From Candidatus Cloacimonadota bacterium (GTDB taxonomy: Bacteria > Cloacimonadota > Cloacimonadia > Cloacimonadales > JAJBBL01), in contig JAHYIR010000008.1 of assembly GCA_019429305.1 (NCBI GenBank), positions 1-64,000 on the forward strand: a stretch of 64,000 nt of DNA, written 5' to 3'. The notes under the pieces are model-generated. The model searched no databases, was not told where the DNA came from, and was given only the letters and a program-made list of their open reading frames with translations. Made by a program: the position numbers and the translations under genes. Shown piece by piece: positions 44,822 to 53,490 of the stretch. Positions within the stretch are counted from its first letter, which is position 1, and every line of letters begins with the position of its first letter.

Positions 44822-45728
44822 CAGAATACTAATTGCAATATTTGTACTTTTAATTATCGCATTTCTTGTTGTCAGATATACAAAAGACCCCAGAGAAAGA
44901 AGAGAAAAATTCTTCAAAGTGAATATTGAGAATATAGCTTCTATTGAGATGAAAACTGTCAGAGATACATTAGTAATTTCTAATGACGGCTTTGACTGGT
45001 ATATTGATTACCCTTTTCACTTCGAGATAGAACAGACCAGATTAAATAACTTTTTTACTCAAGTGTTACCTGTCGAAACTTCCAGTACACCAGTGGCATT
45101 ATCTGAAGAGTCTTTTCCAAACTATCAAGTTACTGAAGATAGGGGAACTGTACTAAAATTCTTTGATCGAAATGCCCAACTGATTGATAGTGCAATAATA
45201 GGAAGAAGCGGAACATTTGCCTATGCGCGAAGATCAGAAGATAATCGAGTATATCAGTTATTTGATAACATTTCGTTTATGGTAAATCCAAACCTTAATC
45301 AATGGCGATCCAATAATATCGTCTCTATACCTCGAGGACAAATTTCTTCAATTGATGTAACCTATGAGCTGAATCAGTATACTATTACAGCTACAGATAC
45401 TCTTTGGTTATTTACCGATCAAGAACACACATTCTCTATTCCTGAAAATAATAACAACCTAAGGAGAATCTTAACCAAGATTGAACGGATGAATTTGATT
45501 AATTACATAGATTATCAATACGAGGATTACATGTCACTCTTACTTGATCCGCAACTTATTCTCACTATTAGATTGATAAACGATACTGTGACCTCTCTCA
45601 TTTTTGCTTTTGATATAGATAATGAGAATTTTATAGTTCAAAGAGATGATATGACAGATCATCTCTTTATTATTGATACTGATACCGTTGATCTTTTTAC
45701 TAGATCACCACAACATTTTGAGGACTAG
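44808..45728 (+). CDS. DUF4340-type membrane-anchored protein
   Basis: 306 residues. One N-terminal membrane helix (ILIAIFVLLIIAFLVVRY), then a periplasmic beta-rich domain with VNIENIASIEMKT, DGFDWYIDYPF, VYQLFDNISFMVNPNLNQW and LWLFTDQEH. This is the pattern of DUF4340 proteins, which usually follow GldG-like genes. AAGGAAG precedes the ATG inside the end of the GldG-like gene. It is probably an outer part of the same ABC complex. Biochemical function unknown. Confidence 0.82.
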   Translation: MSKNNRILIAIFVLLIIAFLVVRYTKDPRERREKFFKVNIENIASIEMKTVRDTLVISNDGFDWYIDYPFHFEIEQTRLNNFFTQVLPVETSSTPVALSEESFPNYQVTEDRGTVLKFFDRNAQLIDSAIIGRSGTFAYARRSEDNRVYQLFDNISFMVNPNLNQWRSNNIVSIPRGQISSIDVTYELNQYTITATDTLWLFTDQEHTFSIPENNNNLRRILTKIERMNLINYIDYQYEDYMSLLLDPQLILTIRLINDTVTSLIFAFDIDNENFIVQRDDMTDHLFIIDTDTVDLFTRSPQHFED

Positions 45729-45821
45729 TTTGATTTAGTATTATTTATCAAAACATAAGTATAGATTATCCAAGCACTTATTGTCTTGACAAAATAGTTT
45801 GCTTAACGGCTTATTAAATCT

Positions 45822-46505
45822 ATGATAGATAAAATGGAAATACTAAGAATAGTTGTATTAACAATTGTTTTTGTCGGAGTTTTGATACTATCGAACTTAG
45901 TGTTCGCTTTAACAGAAATGCCGCAACTTGCTCGCCTTCATTACGATGGTGGTGGAGACTGGTATAATGACCCTGATGCTTTACCCAATCTGGTAAGATA
46001 TGTCAATAATACTCTTAACACAAACTTTTCTACTGTTCAAGCAGTAGTAAGACCATCAGATGCGAATCTTTTTGATTATCCTTTTATCTTTATGACCGGC
46101 CATGGTAATATTACTTTTTCAGATAGAGAAGCGAGAAATTTAAGAGATTATTTACTGAAAGGCGGTTTTCTTTATGCCGATGATGACTATGGTATGGATG
46201 AAGCATTTAGAAGAGAGATTCGCAAGGTTTTTCCAGACAGAGACATGATCGAACTCCCGGCAAATCATCCTCTATTTCATTGTTATTTTTCTTTTTCACA
46301 AGGCATACCAAAGATTCATGAACATGATGGTAAACGACCACAAGCATTCGGTATCTTTGATGACACCGGGAGATTGATGGTTTTATATACTTATGAAACT
46401 AATATCAGTGACGGTTGGTCTGATGCACATGATAATCCGCCCGAAGTTTCAGAAGAGGCATTTAAAATGGGAACAAATATGCTTTATTATATTATGACTC
46501 AATAG
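45822..46505 (+). CDS. DUF4159 domain protein with N-terminal membrane helix
   Basis: 227 residues. A hydrophobic N-terminus (ILRIVVLTIVFVGVLILSN) is followed by LARLHYDGGGDWYNDPDALP, FIFMTGHGNITFSD, LLKGGFLYADDDYG and DRDMIELPANHPLFHCYF, the DUF4159 signature with a GATase-like fold. The family often travels with MoxR/VWA or ABC auxiliary genes. ATGs at 45822 and 45834 are both possible starts. An exact TTGACA at 45786-45791 followed by TAGTTTG may give it its own promoter, 93 bases after the DUF4340 gene. Confidence 0.83.
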   Translation: MIDKMEILRIVVLTIVFVGVLILSNLVFALTEMPQLARLHYDGGGDWYNDPDALPNLVRYVNNTLNTNFSTVQAVVRPSDANLFDYPFIFMTGHGNITFSDREARNLRDYLLKGGFLYADDDYGMDEAFRREIRKVFPDRDMIELPANHPLFHCYFSFSQGIPKIHEHDGKRPQAFGIFDDTGRLMVLYTYETNISDGWSDAHDNPPEVSEEAFKMGTNMLYYIMTQ

Positions 46506-46519
46506 ACTGAGGGAAAAAC

Positions 46520-47266
46520 TTGCGAGTCTATATAGTATCAGATTTTCATCTTAGTTTTTTGCCTAAGAAGGAAGAAGAGAAGCAAAGGAACAAGAAAGTA
46601 ATTGATTTTTTAGGGAGTCTGGTTAGCAAAGCAGATGTTTTGATATTAGCCGGTGATATTTTTGATCTCTGGTATGATTGGAGCAACACTATCATTAAGG
46701 GATACTTCCCCGTCCTAAAGAAGTTGGCAGACCTGAATGAAGCAGGCTGTAGATTGATCTTTATTGCCGGTAATCATGATTTCTGGTTTGGTAATTTTCT
46801 TAAATCCTACCTCAATTGTGAAGTATATCTAGATAATTTCACTGAAACTATCGATAATACAAAGGTCTTTGTAGCCCACGGAGATCTTTATACTTCCAAC
46901 GATTTCCGTTATAAACTCTTTCGCAATTTGCTCAGACATCCGATAGTTAGATTTTTATTTTCGATACTCCATCCTGAAATTGCACTTAAGATTGGCAGAT
47001 TGATATCACGTACCAGTAGAGCAAGAAACCCACTACCAGATAATAATGAGACTTTACGTACTAATGGTTTGGATCGGTTCGCCGCTTCATTGGCATCCTC
47101 GTATGATTTGATAGTCATGGGGCATTCTCATACCCCTAAACAGAAAAACATTAATAATGCTATTTATATCAATACAGGCGATTGGGTAATCAATAGTTCT
47201 TATGTTCTTATGTCCGACGGCAAAGTTGAATTGCTTCATTATCCCAATGATAAAGTATCAGGATAA
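46520..47266 (+). CDS. lpxH: LpxH-like UDP-2,3-diacylglucosamine hydrolase / metallophosphoesterase
   Basis: 248 residues with all calcineurin-type metal motifs in order: VSDFHLSF, LAGDIFDLWYD, IAGNHDFWFG, VAHGDLYT and GHSHTPKQ. The spacing and FDLWYDW match LpxH/LpxH2, which cut UDP-diacylglucosamine in lipid A synthesis on the inner face of the inner membrane. The start is a TTG at 46520 with GAGGGA 8 bases before. It follows the DUF4159 gene by 14 bases. A general phosphoesterase cannot be excluded, so the symbol is tentative. Confidence 0.8.
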   Translation: MRVYIVSDFHLSFLPKKEEEKQRNKKVIDFLGSLVSKADVLILAGDIFDLWYDWSNTIIKGYFPVLKKLADLNEAGCRLIFIAGNHDFWFGNFLKSYLNCEVYLDNFTETIDNTKVFVAHGDLYTSNDFRYKLFRNLLRHPIVRFLFSILHPEIALKIGRLISRTSRARNPLPDNNETLRTNGLDRFAASLASSYDLIVMGHSHTPKQKNINNAIYINTGDWVINSSYVLMSDGKVELLHYPNDKVSG

Positions 47267-47306
47267 CTTTTTGTTACTTTTTTGTAAGTTGTTCTACTTT
47301 CTTGAC

Positions 47307-47336
47307 TTGACTAAATCTTTAGAGAAAAATAGTTTG
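47307..47336 (+). promoter_or_regulatory. Candidate promoter of the HU gene
   Basis: TTGAC (47307-47311, itself preceded by another TTGAC at 47302) and AATAGTTTG (47328-47336). These have the same boxes and spacing as at 41276-41305. An 8-base inverted repeat (ACTTACTA 47349-47356 / TAGTAAGT 47367-47374) lies just downstream and could be an operator or leader hairpin. Confidence 0.45.
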
Positions 47337-47471
47337 TAACGACTAGTGACTTACTAAGTTTAAATATAGTAAGTAGATAAGTCAAAGGAATAGTTTTAAG
47401 TAAAAGAAATTAGTTCTTTGACTAAAATAAATAAATAGAATTGATAAGATAGAAACTTGTTAGGAGGAAAT

Positions 47472-47750
47472 ATGACAAAAGCTGATATCGTGCAGATCAT
47501 TTCGGAAAAAACCGGATTCGTAAGAGATGATATAGCTACTATAGTAGATTCATTTCTGGAGACTGTAAAAGAGAGTATCATAGAAGGAAAGCACATTGAA
47601 ATCAGAGGTTTCGGTACAATGAAAGTTAAAGACAGGAAAAAGACTGTAGCCCGCAATCCCCGTACCGGTGAAAAGGTTAACATTCCTGCAAGAACCGTTC
47701 CTACATTTAAGTTTTCCAAAGAATTCAAGAACGCTGTAAGTAAAAAATAG
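47472..47750 (+). CDS. hup: HU/IHF family DNA-binding protein
   Basis: 92 residues. A small histone-like dimer that bends DNA. It opens TKADIVQIISEKTG, has IEIRGFGTMKVKDRK, and ends the DNA-gripping arm with VARNPRTGEKVNIPARTVPTFKFS, all classic. The ATG at 47472 has a perfect AGGAGG 5 bases upstream; the longer frame from a TTG at 47457 is unlikely. It forms its own unit with a hairpin after the stop. Confidence 0.96.
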   Translation: MTKADIVQIISEKTGFVRDDIATIVDSFLETVKESIIEGKHIEIRGFGTMKVKDRKKTVARNPRTGEKVNIPARTVPTFKFSKEFKNAVSKK

Positions 47751-47756
47751 TTAATT

Positions 47757-47798
47757 TTTACCCTGTGATATTGTTTTGTAAACTCTTCACAGGGTAAA
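47757..47798 (+). terminator. Probable terminator of the HU gene
   Basis: A 12-base perfect inverted repeat, TTTACCCTGTGA (47757-47768) and TCACAGGGTAAA (47787-47798), begins 6 bases after the stop. It has no long T-run behind it, so it may end transcription weakly or protect the mRNA 3' end. Confidence 0.55.
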
Positions 47799-47909
47799 TA
47801 CATCTAATACTCATAATACTTGAAGTCTGCTATTACTTCAACCAATAGCTGACTGATTAATCTGCTTTTTTTTCATTGTATTGAAAAATGTTATAAAGAT
47901 ACATCGCAT

Positions 47910-47938
47910 TTGATATGCTTACACAAAGTCCATAAAAC
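47910..47938 (+). promoter_or_regulatory. Candidate promoter of the nitroreductase operon
   Basis: TTGATA (47910-47915) and TAAAAC (47933-47938) are 17 bases apart and lie about 40 bases before the ATG at 47981. They match 5 of 6 and 4 of 6 sigma-70 bases. Chance is possible in this AT-rich gap. Confidence 0.35.
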
Positions 47939-47980
47939 ATAATGTGTTGATCAATTATAAACTAAGAAAAAGGAGGTATC

Positions 47981-48697
47981 ATGTTATTAACTCCCTTAAA
48001 AAATACAATAATACTCTCTATCTTGTTTTTTATGCTATTCACGATCCCTATGACAATTTCCTGTGCTGAAAGAACAGATACTAAATCAATAAGTTCTGGA
48101 GAAATTATCAATCTACCAGAACCTGCTTTAGATAGCGACCACTCCATTGAGCAAGCACTTCAAAACAGACGGTCTGTTAGAAGATATAGTGATAACCCGG
48201 TTGATTTGCAGGCTGTCAGCCAAATTCTCTGGTCAGCACAGGGAATAACTCATGAAGATAGAGGTTATAAAACTGCTCCATCTGCTGGAGCCACCTTTCC
48301 TTTGGAGATCTATGCTGCGGTTGGCAATGTTGAAGGTTTATCAGCCGGTTTATATCATTATGTTCCTGACAATCACCACTTGGTAAAAATTCATAATCAG
48401 GATCTTAGGGCTGAACTATCTTCTGCTGCTCTTCGTCAAACTTCTATAAGAGACGGAGCATTTGTTGTTATTATTGCAGCTATTTTCGAAAGAACTACCG
48501 GTAGATATGGCGAACGTGGTATTAAATATGTTCATATGGAAGTGGGTCACGTAGGTCAGAATATTCATCTTCAGGCAGAATCTTTAGGTTTGGGAACAGT
48601 TGTTATAGGTGCATTTAATGATGAAGAGATGAAAAGAGTTTTAGACTTACCCCCCGATCAGATCCCGCTCTACTTAATGCCCTTAGGACATAAATAA
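47981..48697 (+). CDS. Exported SagB-type nitroreductase-family protein
   Basis: 238 residues. An N-terminal hydrophobic segment (NTIILSILFFMLFTIPMTIS) is followed by Cys, so it may be a lipoprotein, although the residue at -3 (Thr) is unusual. The rest is a nitroreductase/SagB fold: ALQNRRSVRRYSDNP, APSAGATFPLEIYAAV, GLYHYVPDNHHLV, VHMEVGHVGQNIHLQAESLG and PLGHK. Relatives bind FMN and reduce or oxidise small molecules or peptides. AAGGAGG precedes the ATG. It lies 20 bases before an exported Pcm-type gene. Substrate unknown; an exported flavoenzyme needs flavin outside the cytoplasm. Confidence 0.83.
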   Translation: MLLTPLKNTIILSILFFMLFTIPMTISCAERTDTKSISSGEIINLPEPALDSDHSIEQALQNRRSVRRYSDNPVDLQAVSQILWSAQGITHEDRGYKTAPSAGATFPLEIYAAVGNVEGLSAGLYHYVPDNHHLVKIHNQDLRAELSSAALRQTSIRDGAFVVIIAAIFERTTGRYGERGIKYVHMEVGHVGQNIHLQAESLGLGTVVIGAFNDEEMKRVLDLPPDQIPLYLMPLGHK

Positions 48698-48717
48698 GTG
48701 AACTGTTGTCTGTTATT

Positions 48718-49416
48718 ATGAAGTATCTCATTTTTTTTTCGACCTGTCTGCTTGCGGTTACCTTCTTAACAGCACGAGATTCTCGTCAGCGTGAAAGATA
48801 TAATATGGTCAGCAGACAGATTGAAGCCCGTGGCATTACTGATCAGGCAACATTACGAGCCATGAGAAATGTTCCCAGACATCTCTTTATCCCTGCAAAT
48901 CGTAGAGGGCAGGCATACGCTGATTCACCAGTACCGATCGGTTATGGACAAACCATTTCTCAACCCTATATAGTTGCTTACATGACAGAGATAATTGAGC
49001 CCAAAGAGGATTATCGGGTTCTGGAAATAGGTACAGGATCAGGATATCAAGCTGCTATCTTAGCTGAAATCGTCTCTGAGGTTTACACCATTGAGATCAT
49101 TCCCGAACTTGCTCAGTCAGCTACTAAAGTCATTAATGATCTTGAATACGATAATGTACTTATCAAAGAGGGTGATGGTTATTACGGTTGGGAAGAATTC
49201 GCTCCTTTTGATGCTATAGTTGTAACTGCTGCTACGGAACATATTCCACCACCATTGATCGCTCAACTAAAAGATGGTGGTAAAATGATCATTCCCGTCG
49301 GATCACCTTTCATGGTGCAGAATCTAATGCTGGTTGAAAAAAGTAATGATACTATAACAACCAAGTCCTTAATGCCTGTTAGATTTGTCCCCTTCACCAG
49401 ACAAAGTGATGAGTGA
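48718..49416 (+). CDS. pcm: Protein-L-isoaspartate O-methyltransferase (Pcm) with signal peptide
   Basis: 232 residues from the ATG at 48718 (a TTG at 48706 is also in frame). The Pcm core is complete: MVSRQIEARGI, NVPRHLFIP, GYGQTISQPYIVAYMTE, the SAM loop LEIGTGSGYQAA, EGDGYYGW and VTAATEHIPP. It methylates isoaspartate in damaged proteins for repair. The family usually starts near MVSRQ; here a hydrophobic leader (KYLIFFSTCLLAVTFLTA) precedes it, so it may be exported or anchored. Its end overlaps the next gene by 8 bases. Confidence 0.9.
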   Translation: MKYLIFFSTCLLAVTFLTARDSRQRERYNMVSRQIEARGITDQATLRAMRNVPRHLFIPANRRGQAYADSPVPIGYGQTISQPYIVAYMTEIIEPKEDYRVLEIGTGSGYQAAILAEIVSEVYTIEIIPELAQSATKVINDLEYDNVLIKEGDGYYGWEEFAPFDAIVVTAATEHIPPPLIAQLKDGGKMIIPVGSPFMVQNLMLVEKSNDTITTKSLMPVRFVPFTRQSDE

Positions 49417-51805
49417 TCCTCATTTCTCCCGTCTCTATTCGGCTCTTTTTCTTGTTTCTATCTCCATAATTGCCTATCAGCTTCTGCTGATCCAGGTTCT
49501 TTCTCTCATCCAATGGTATCATTTTGCCTATATGATTATATCGGTTGCTCTACTTGGATTTGGAGCAAGTGGTACTATCCTGACACTCTTTAGGCGATCA
49601 CTACTAAAAAACTCGACGCCGATATCCCCTATTCTCTTATTGTTCTGTGGACTATCAATAGCTTTTTCATTACGGTTAACCCAATCACCCTCTCTTGCTT
49701 TCGATTCTTATTTGGTGTTTCATGAAGTATCTCATATCGCCAGATTGCTACTTACATACTTGATTTATTTCTTCCCCTTCTTTTTCGGAGGACTTTTTAT
49801 CGGTTTATCTTTCAGAAGCTCTCCCCATATAATCGGAAAACTCTACTTTTTCAATCTGCTCGGCTCGGCTATTGGTGGTTTACTGATCATTATACTACTC
49901 ATGTTTACTCCTGCCCAACAGGCAATTGCTATCATTTCTTTTTTGCCGATCGTAGCTGCGGCAATGACAATCCATAAAAAGAGACTCCTTTGGTTTACTC
50001 TGCTTGGCTTGGTTTCTCTTTTTGCACTCTATGGAATAATAAAACCACCAGAATTATATCTGTCCGAATACAAGGGTCTCAGTAAAGTGCTCAATATGCC
50101 TGATACGGAAATAATAGCAGAGAAAACAAGTCCTTACGGACTGTTACAGGCGGTTAGATCGCCTTATTTAAGATATGCACCCGGTTTATCACTCAACTTT
50201 CAAGATGAAATTCCCTTCGAATTAGTTATCTTCAACAATGGGGACTTTATTGGTCCGCTCTTCCCTCTGCATATTGAAGAACAGGAACACTATTACGATT
50301 ACTCTACTATAGCTCTCCCCTTCATCCTGAATGATATAGATAAAACTCTTATTCTTGACTCAGGTAGTGGAGACATGGTCTCTTATGCCACTGCTCGTGA
50401 TGTTAAGCAAATCGTCGCTGTTGATGGAAATCCTCAACTATTCAGTTTTATCAAGGATGATCTTACTGAACTTGGCTTTCAGAGTAGTTATCACAGTCCA
50501 GATGTTGAAATAATACCTCGGGATCCCTATTCCTTCTTGCTGACCGATAGAGAGGAATATGATCTAATAACCCTCCCCTTAACAGATGCTTTCGGTGGTT
50601 CTGCCGGTATCTATGCTATGAGAGAAAAGTACTTGCTCACTAACCAGGCATTTCAACTGATGTGGGATAGATTATCTGATAACGGGATGATCACGATATC
50701 AACCTGGATTGATCACCCTCTTCGATACCCATTGAAGACCTTGGCAACTATTGTAGAATTATTAGAAAACAATGATATTATAATCCCTGAACATAATATA
50801 GCTGCAATCCGTAACTGGTCGATGATAACTTTCGTCGTGACAAAAAAACCTTTATCAGAAGATAACTTATCTAAAGTAAGAGATTTTGCTACCGATATGG
50901 GTTTTGACATTTTGTTAATCCCCGGTCTGGCTCGAGAAGAGAGAAGCAGATTCAATATCCTTGCTGATGAGTCACTTTTCCATTATACGGGTCTCATACT
51001 TAGTCCCGAACGGCAAGATTTCTATGAAAACTATCCATTCAATATTAAACCAGCGTCAGAAATCCGACCTTACTTCTTCCAATTTCTGAAAGTTAATAGA
51101 ATATCAGAATTGTTAGAGGATTTTGATCTGAGAAGTTTTCCCTTTCTGGAACTGGGATACTTTCTCGTTTTGCTGACCTTCCTCCAGATTACTGTTCTGA
51201 CTGCCCTGTTTGTTATCTTACCATTATTAGTTAAGAAATGGAAATCTACCGGTAAATCATGGACTTTCTTCTATTTCTGCTTTCTTGGACTCGGTTTTAT
51301 GATGCTGGAGATCGTCCTCATACAACGATTCATCTTCTATCTTGGAACACCTCTCTATTCAACTGCAGTTGTCATATCTGCCGTTCTGTTATTCTCGGGA
51401 TTAGGTAGTAACCTTTCATCAAAGTTATCTGGTACTAAAATTAATTTCTATTTGATTCTGTCTTCAATTGTCCTTCTTATTATGATTTACGGTCTGTTCC
51501 TCAGTCCACTATTACACAATACCCTGCAAATAAATCTTTTCTTCAGAATTCTGCTGACCATTCTTTACTTAGCTCCCCTTTCAGTTCTCTTAGGTTTCCC
51601 CTTTCCTTTGGGAATAAAATCCCTAAATTTTCAGAACGAGAATGACAATATCTCCTGGGCTTGGGCTATTAATGGTTCTTTTTCGGTTGTCAGTACTGTC
51701 TTAGCAACAATAATCGCTGTAGAAGCAGGATTCTTTGTTGTTATGCTTATAGCTGCCGGCTGCTATCTTTTGGCTCTTATTTCTAATCTAATACTACGAT
51801 TTTGA
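49409..51805 (+). CDS. Multi-pass membrane protein with spermidine-synthase-like domain
   Basis: 798 residues from the ATG at 49409, which overlaps the pcm stop; a TTG at 49385 is also in frame. An N-terminal block of about six membrane helices runs to about residue 210 (for example FLVSISIIAYQLLLIQVL). It is followed by a soluble methyltransferase-like domain (about 290-480) with ILDSGSGDMVSYA, IVAVDGNPQLFSFI and YDLITLPLTDAFGG, taking the places of spermidine synthase motifs. A second membrane block (about 585 to the end) follows. Multi-pass SpeE-like proteins are widespread and their substrate is unknown; the aminopropyl-transfer residues cannot be confirmed by eye. Confidence 0.78.
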   Translation: MSDPHFSRLYSALFLVSISIIAYQLLLIQVLSLIQWYHFAYMIISVALLGFGASGTILTLFRRSLLKNSTPISPILLLFCGLSIAFSLRLTQSPSLAFDSYLVFHEVSHIARLLLTYLIYFFPFFFGGLFIGLSFRSSPHIIGKLYFFNLLGSAIGGLLIIILLMFTPAQQAIAIISFLPIVAAAMTIHKKRLLWFTLLGLVSLFALYGIIKPPELYLSEYKGLSKVLNMPDTEIIAEKTSPYGLLQAVRSPYLRYAPGLSLNFQDEIPFELVIFNNGDFIGPLFPLHIEEQEHYYDYSTIALPFILNDIDKTLILDSGSGDMVSYATARDVKQIVAVDGNPQLFSFIKDDLTELGFQSSYHSPDVEIIPRDPYSFLLTDREEYDLITLPLTDAFGGSAGIYAMREKYLLTNQAFQLMWDRLSDNGMITISTWIDHPLRYPLKTLATIVELLENNDIIIPEHNIAAIRNWSMITFVVTKKPLSEDNLSKVRDFATDMGFDILLIPGLAREERSRFNILADESLFHYTGLILSPERQDFYENYPFNIKPASEIRPYFFQFLKVNRISELLEDFDLRSFPFLELGYFLVLLTFLQITVLTALFVILPLLVKKWKSTGKSWTFFYFCFLGLGFMMLEIVLIQRFIFYLGTPLYSTAVVISAVLLFSGLGSNLSSKLSGTKINFYLILSSIVLLIMIYGLFLSPLLHNTLQINLFFRILLTILYLAPLSVLLGFPFPLGIKSLNFQNENDNISWAWAINGSFSVVSTVLATIIAVEAGFFVVMLIAAGCYLLALISNLILRF

Positions 51806-51810
51806 TAAAA

Positions 51811-53490
51811 TTACTTTACTTTGACCATTTTGTTAAATACAGATTCTTTTGCTGTTAATAATCTGTAAAGATACACTCCGGAGGACTGAATAGTTCCTTG
51901 ATTGTCTTTACCGTTCCATTCTATGCGATGTTCTCCAATACCTCTGTAATCATTCAATAATGTAGCAATCTTTTGCCCTTTAATATTGAATATCTCTAGT
52001 CTGACCTCAGTAGCCTGCGGTAATCGAAAAATAATGGTTGTTTCTGGATTGAACGGGTTGGGATAATTATAAACTAACAGTTCTGTTGGGACAGGGAGAA
52101 CATTACTAAGAAAAAAATACCCGGCAATATAGATATCTGTCAGACCTACACTATGATATGTTTGACCACCAAATTGAACACTGCCACTAAATATACCTGT
52201 CACAAGAATTAGTATATCCACATGTTCTGGTACCGAACTGGCTGAGTACCCTTGAAGAGTTGAAGAGTTTCCAATTCTTTGTGCATGAAGCCAATCACCG
52301 GAGTCAGTGTTTATTAAAGCAATAAAACTACCGCTATCATGCAATTCGAAATTTCCAAATTGAACATCATTCCAGTAGTTTCCAACAATAACTAGCTGTT
52401 GTACATTCTGATACGAACAAATAGATCTTGCAATGGATGCTGCAGTACCCAAAGATTGTTGTGCCCAGAGCCAGATTCCCTCTCCGTCTATTTTAGCGAC
52501 AAAAATATTGGGCAAATAACTACTACCACTAATAATGATATCTTCACCGAGATGAGCTGTACCTCGAAATTCACCGGTAATATAAATTACATCGTAACCA
52601 CTATCGTATGAATAGGAATAAATATCATGACTGATATCCAGTTGTTCACTGCCGGCTCTTATAGCCCATATCCATTTACCATCACTATCTAATTTGGCAA
52701 CAAATACATCTGCCCAACCGGTACTGGAAAGAGAAACCTCGTTATCCTTTGTAGCAAACTCTATTGTTCCTGAGAAAAAACCAGTAATGTAGATTTCATC
52801 ATTTTGACTAATAGAAATAGCGGTACTCTCTGCATAATCTTCTCCACCAGCATTTGTTGCCCAGAGCCAGCTGCCGGTAGATGATAATTTTGCTATAAAT
52901 ATATCCGCACTACCCGAGCTTATCAGTTCAATATTCCCAAAATAGGCAGTTTCATAAAATCTCCCTGTGATGAGAATGTTGTCGTTACTATCTATAGCTA
53001 TTGAGTTGCTGTAATCATTACTTATCCCTCCAGCTCTTTGCGCCCAGAGCCAATTCCCATTATAATCTAATTTTGCGACAAAGATATCTTTTTCACCGAT
53101 ACTATTCAAAGTAATATCTCCAAATTCTGCTGTTCCTGAAAAATATCCGGTTATATAGATATTGCCTTGACCGTCCATTGCTATATCTTGGCCAGAATTG
53201 ATACCTTCTCCACCCGCTCTGACTACCCATTCAATTTGACCCCAAAGAAAATCATAACTTAGTACAAAAATATCCTGTTCACCCTCACAGGTCACAGACA
53301 TATTACCAAAGATGGCTGTATCTTGAAAACTACCAGTTATAAATGCTATATCGCTCACAGTAATGCTATTTGCTATATCCCAACCTATGCCCCCTCCTGC
53401 TATAAAGCTATTTTCCTCAACTTGTGCCGATAGATCAGTAATGAAAAGATAGAATAACACTCCTACTAGAAATATTTTTTCCCAATTCAT
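51811..53490 (-). CDS. Secreted SBBP-repeat beta-propeller-like protein with C-terminal sorting domain
   Basis: 559 residues with a signal peptide (KIFLVGVLFYLFITDLSA). The middle holds about eight repeats of roughly 45-50 residues built on the phrase DIFVAKLDxxGxWLWAQRAGG and IYITGxFSGTAEFG, typical of SBBP/beta-propeller proteins. The last 80 residues are a sorting domain with YNYPNPFNPETTI, IFNIKGQKIATLL and SGVYLYRLL. It is probably a cell-surface or released protein; no catalytic site is seen. A minus-strand TTGACA at 53575-53580 followed by TAGATATTT may be its promoter. Confidence 0.85.
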   Translation of the reverse strand: MNWEKIFLVGVLFYLFITDLSAQVEENSFIAGGGIGWDIANSITVSDIAFITGSFQDTAIFGNMSVTCEGEQDIFVLSYDFLWGQIEWVVRAGGEGINSGQDIAMDGQGNIYITGYFSGTAEFGDITLNSIGEKDIFVAKLDYNGNWLWAQRAGGISNDYSNSIAIDSNDNILITGRFYETAYFGNIELISSGSADIFIAKLSSTGSWLWATNAGGEDYAESTAISISQNDEIYITGFFSGTIEFATKDNEVSLSSTGWADVFVAKLDSDGKWIWAIRAGSEQLDISHDIYSYSYDSGYDVIYITGEFRGTAHLGEDIIISGSSYLPNIFVAKIDGEGIWLWAQQSLGTAASIARSICSYQNVQQLVIVGNYWNDVQFGNFELHDSGSFIALINTDSGDWLHAQRIGNSSTLQGYSASSVPEHVDILILVTGIFSGSVQFGGQTYHSVGLTDIYIAGYFFLSNVLPVPTELLVYNYPNPFNPETTIIFRLPQATEVRLEIFNIKGQKIATLLNDYRGIGEHRIEWNGKDNQGTIQSSGVYLYRLLTAKESVFNKMVKVK

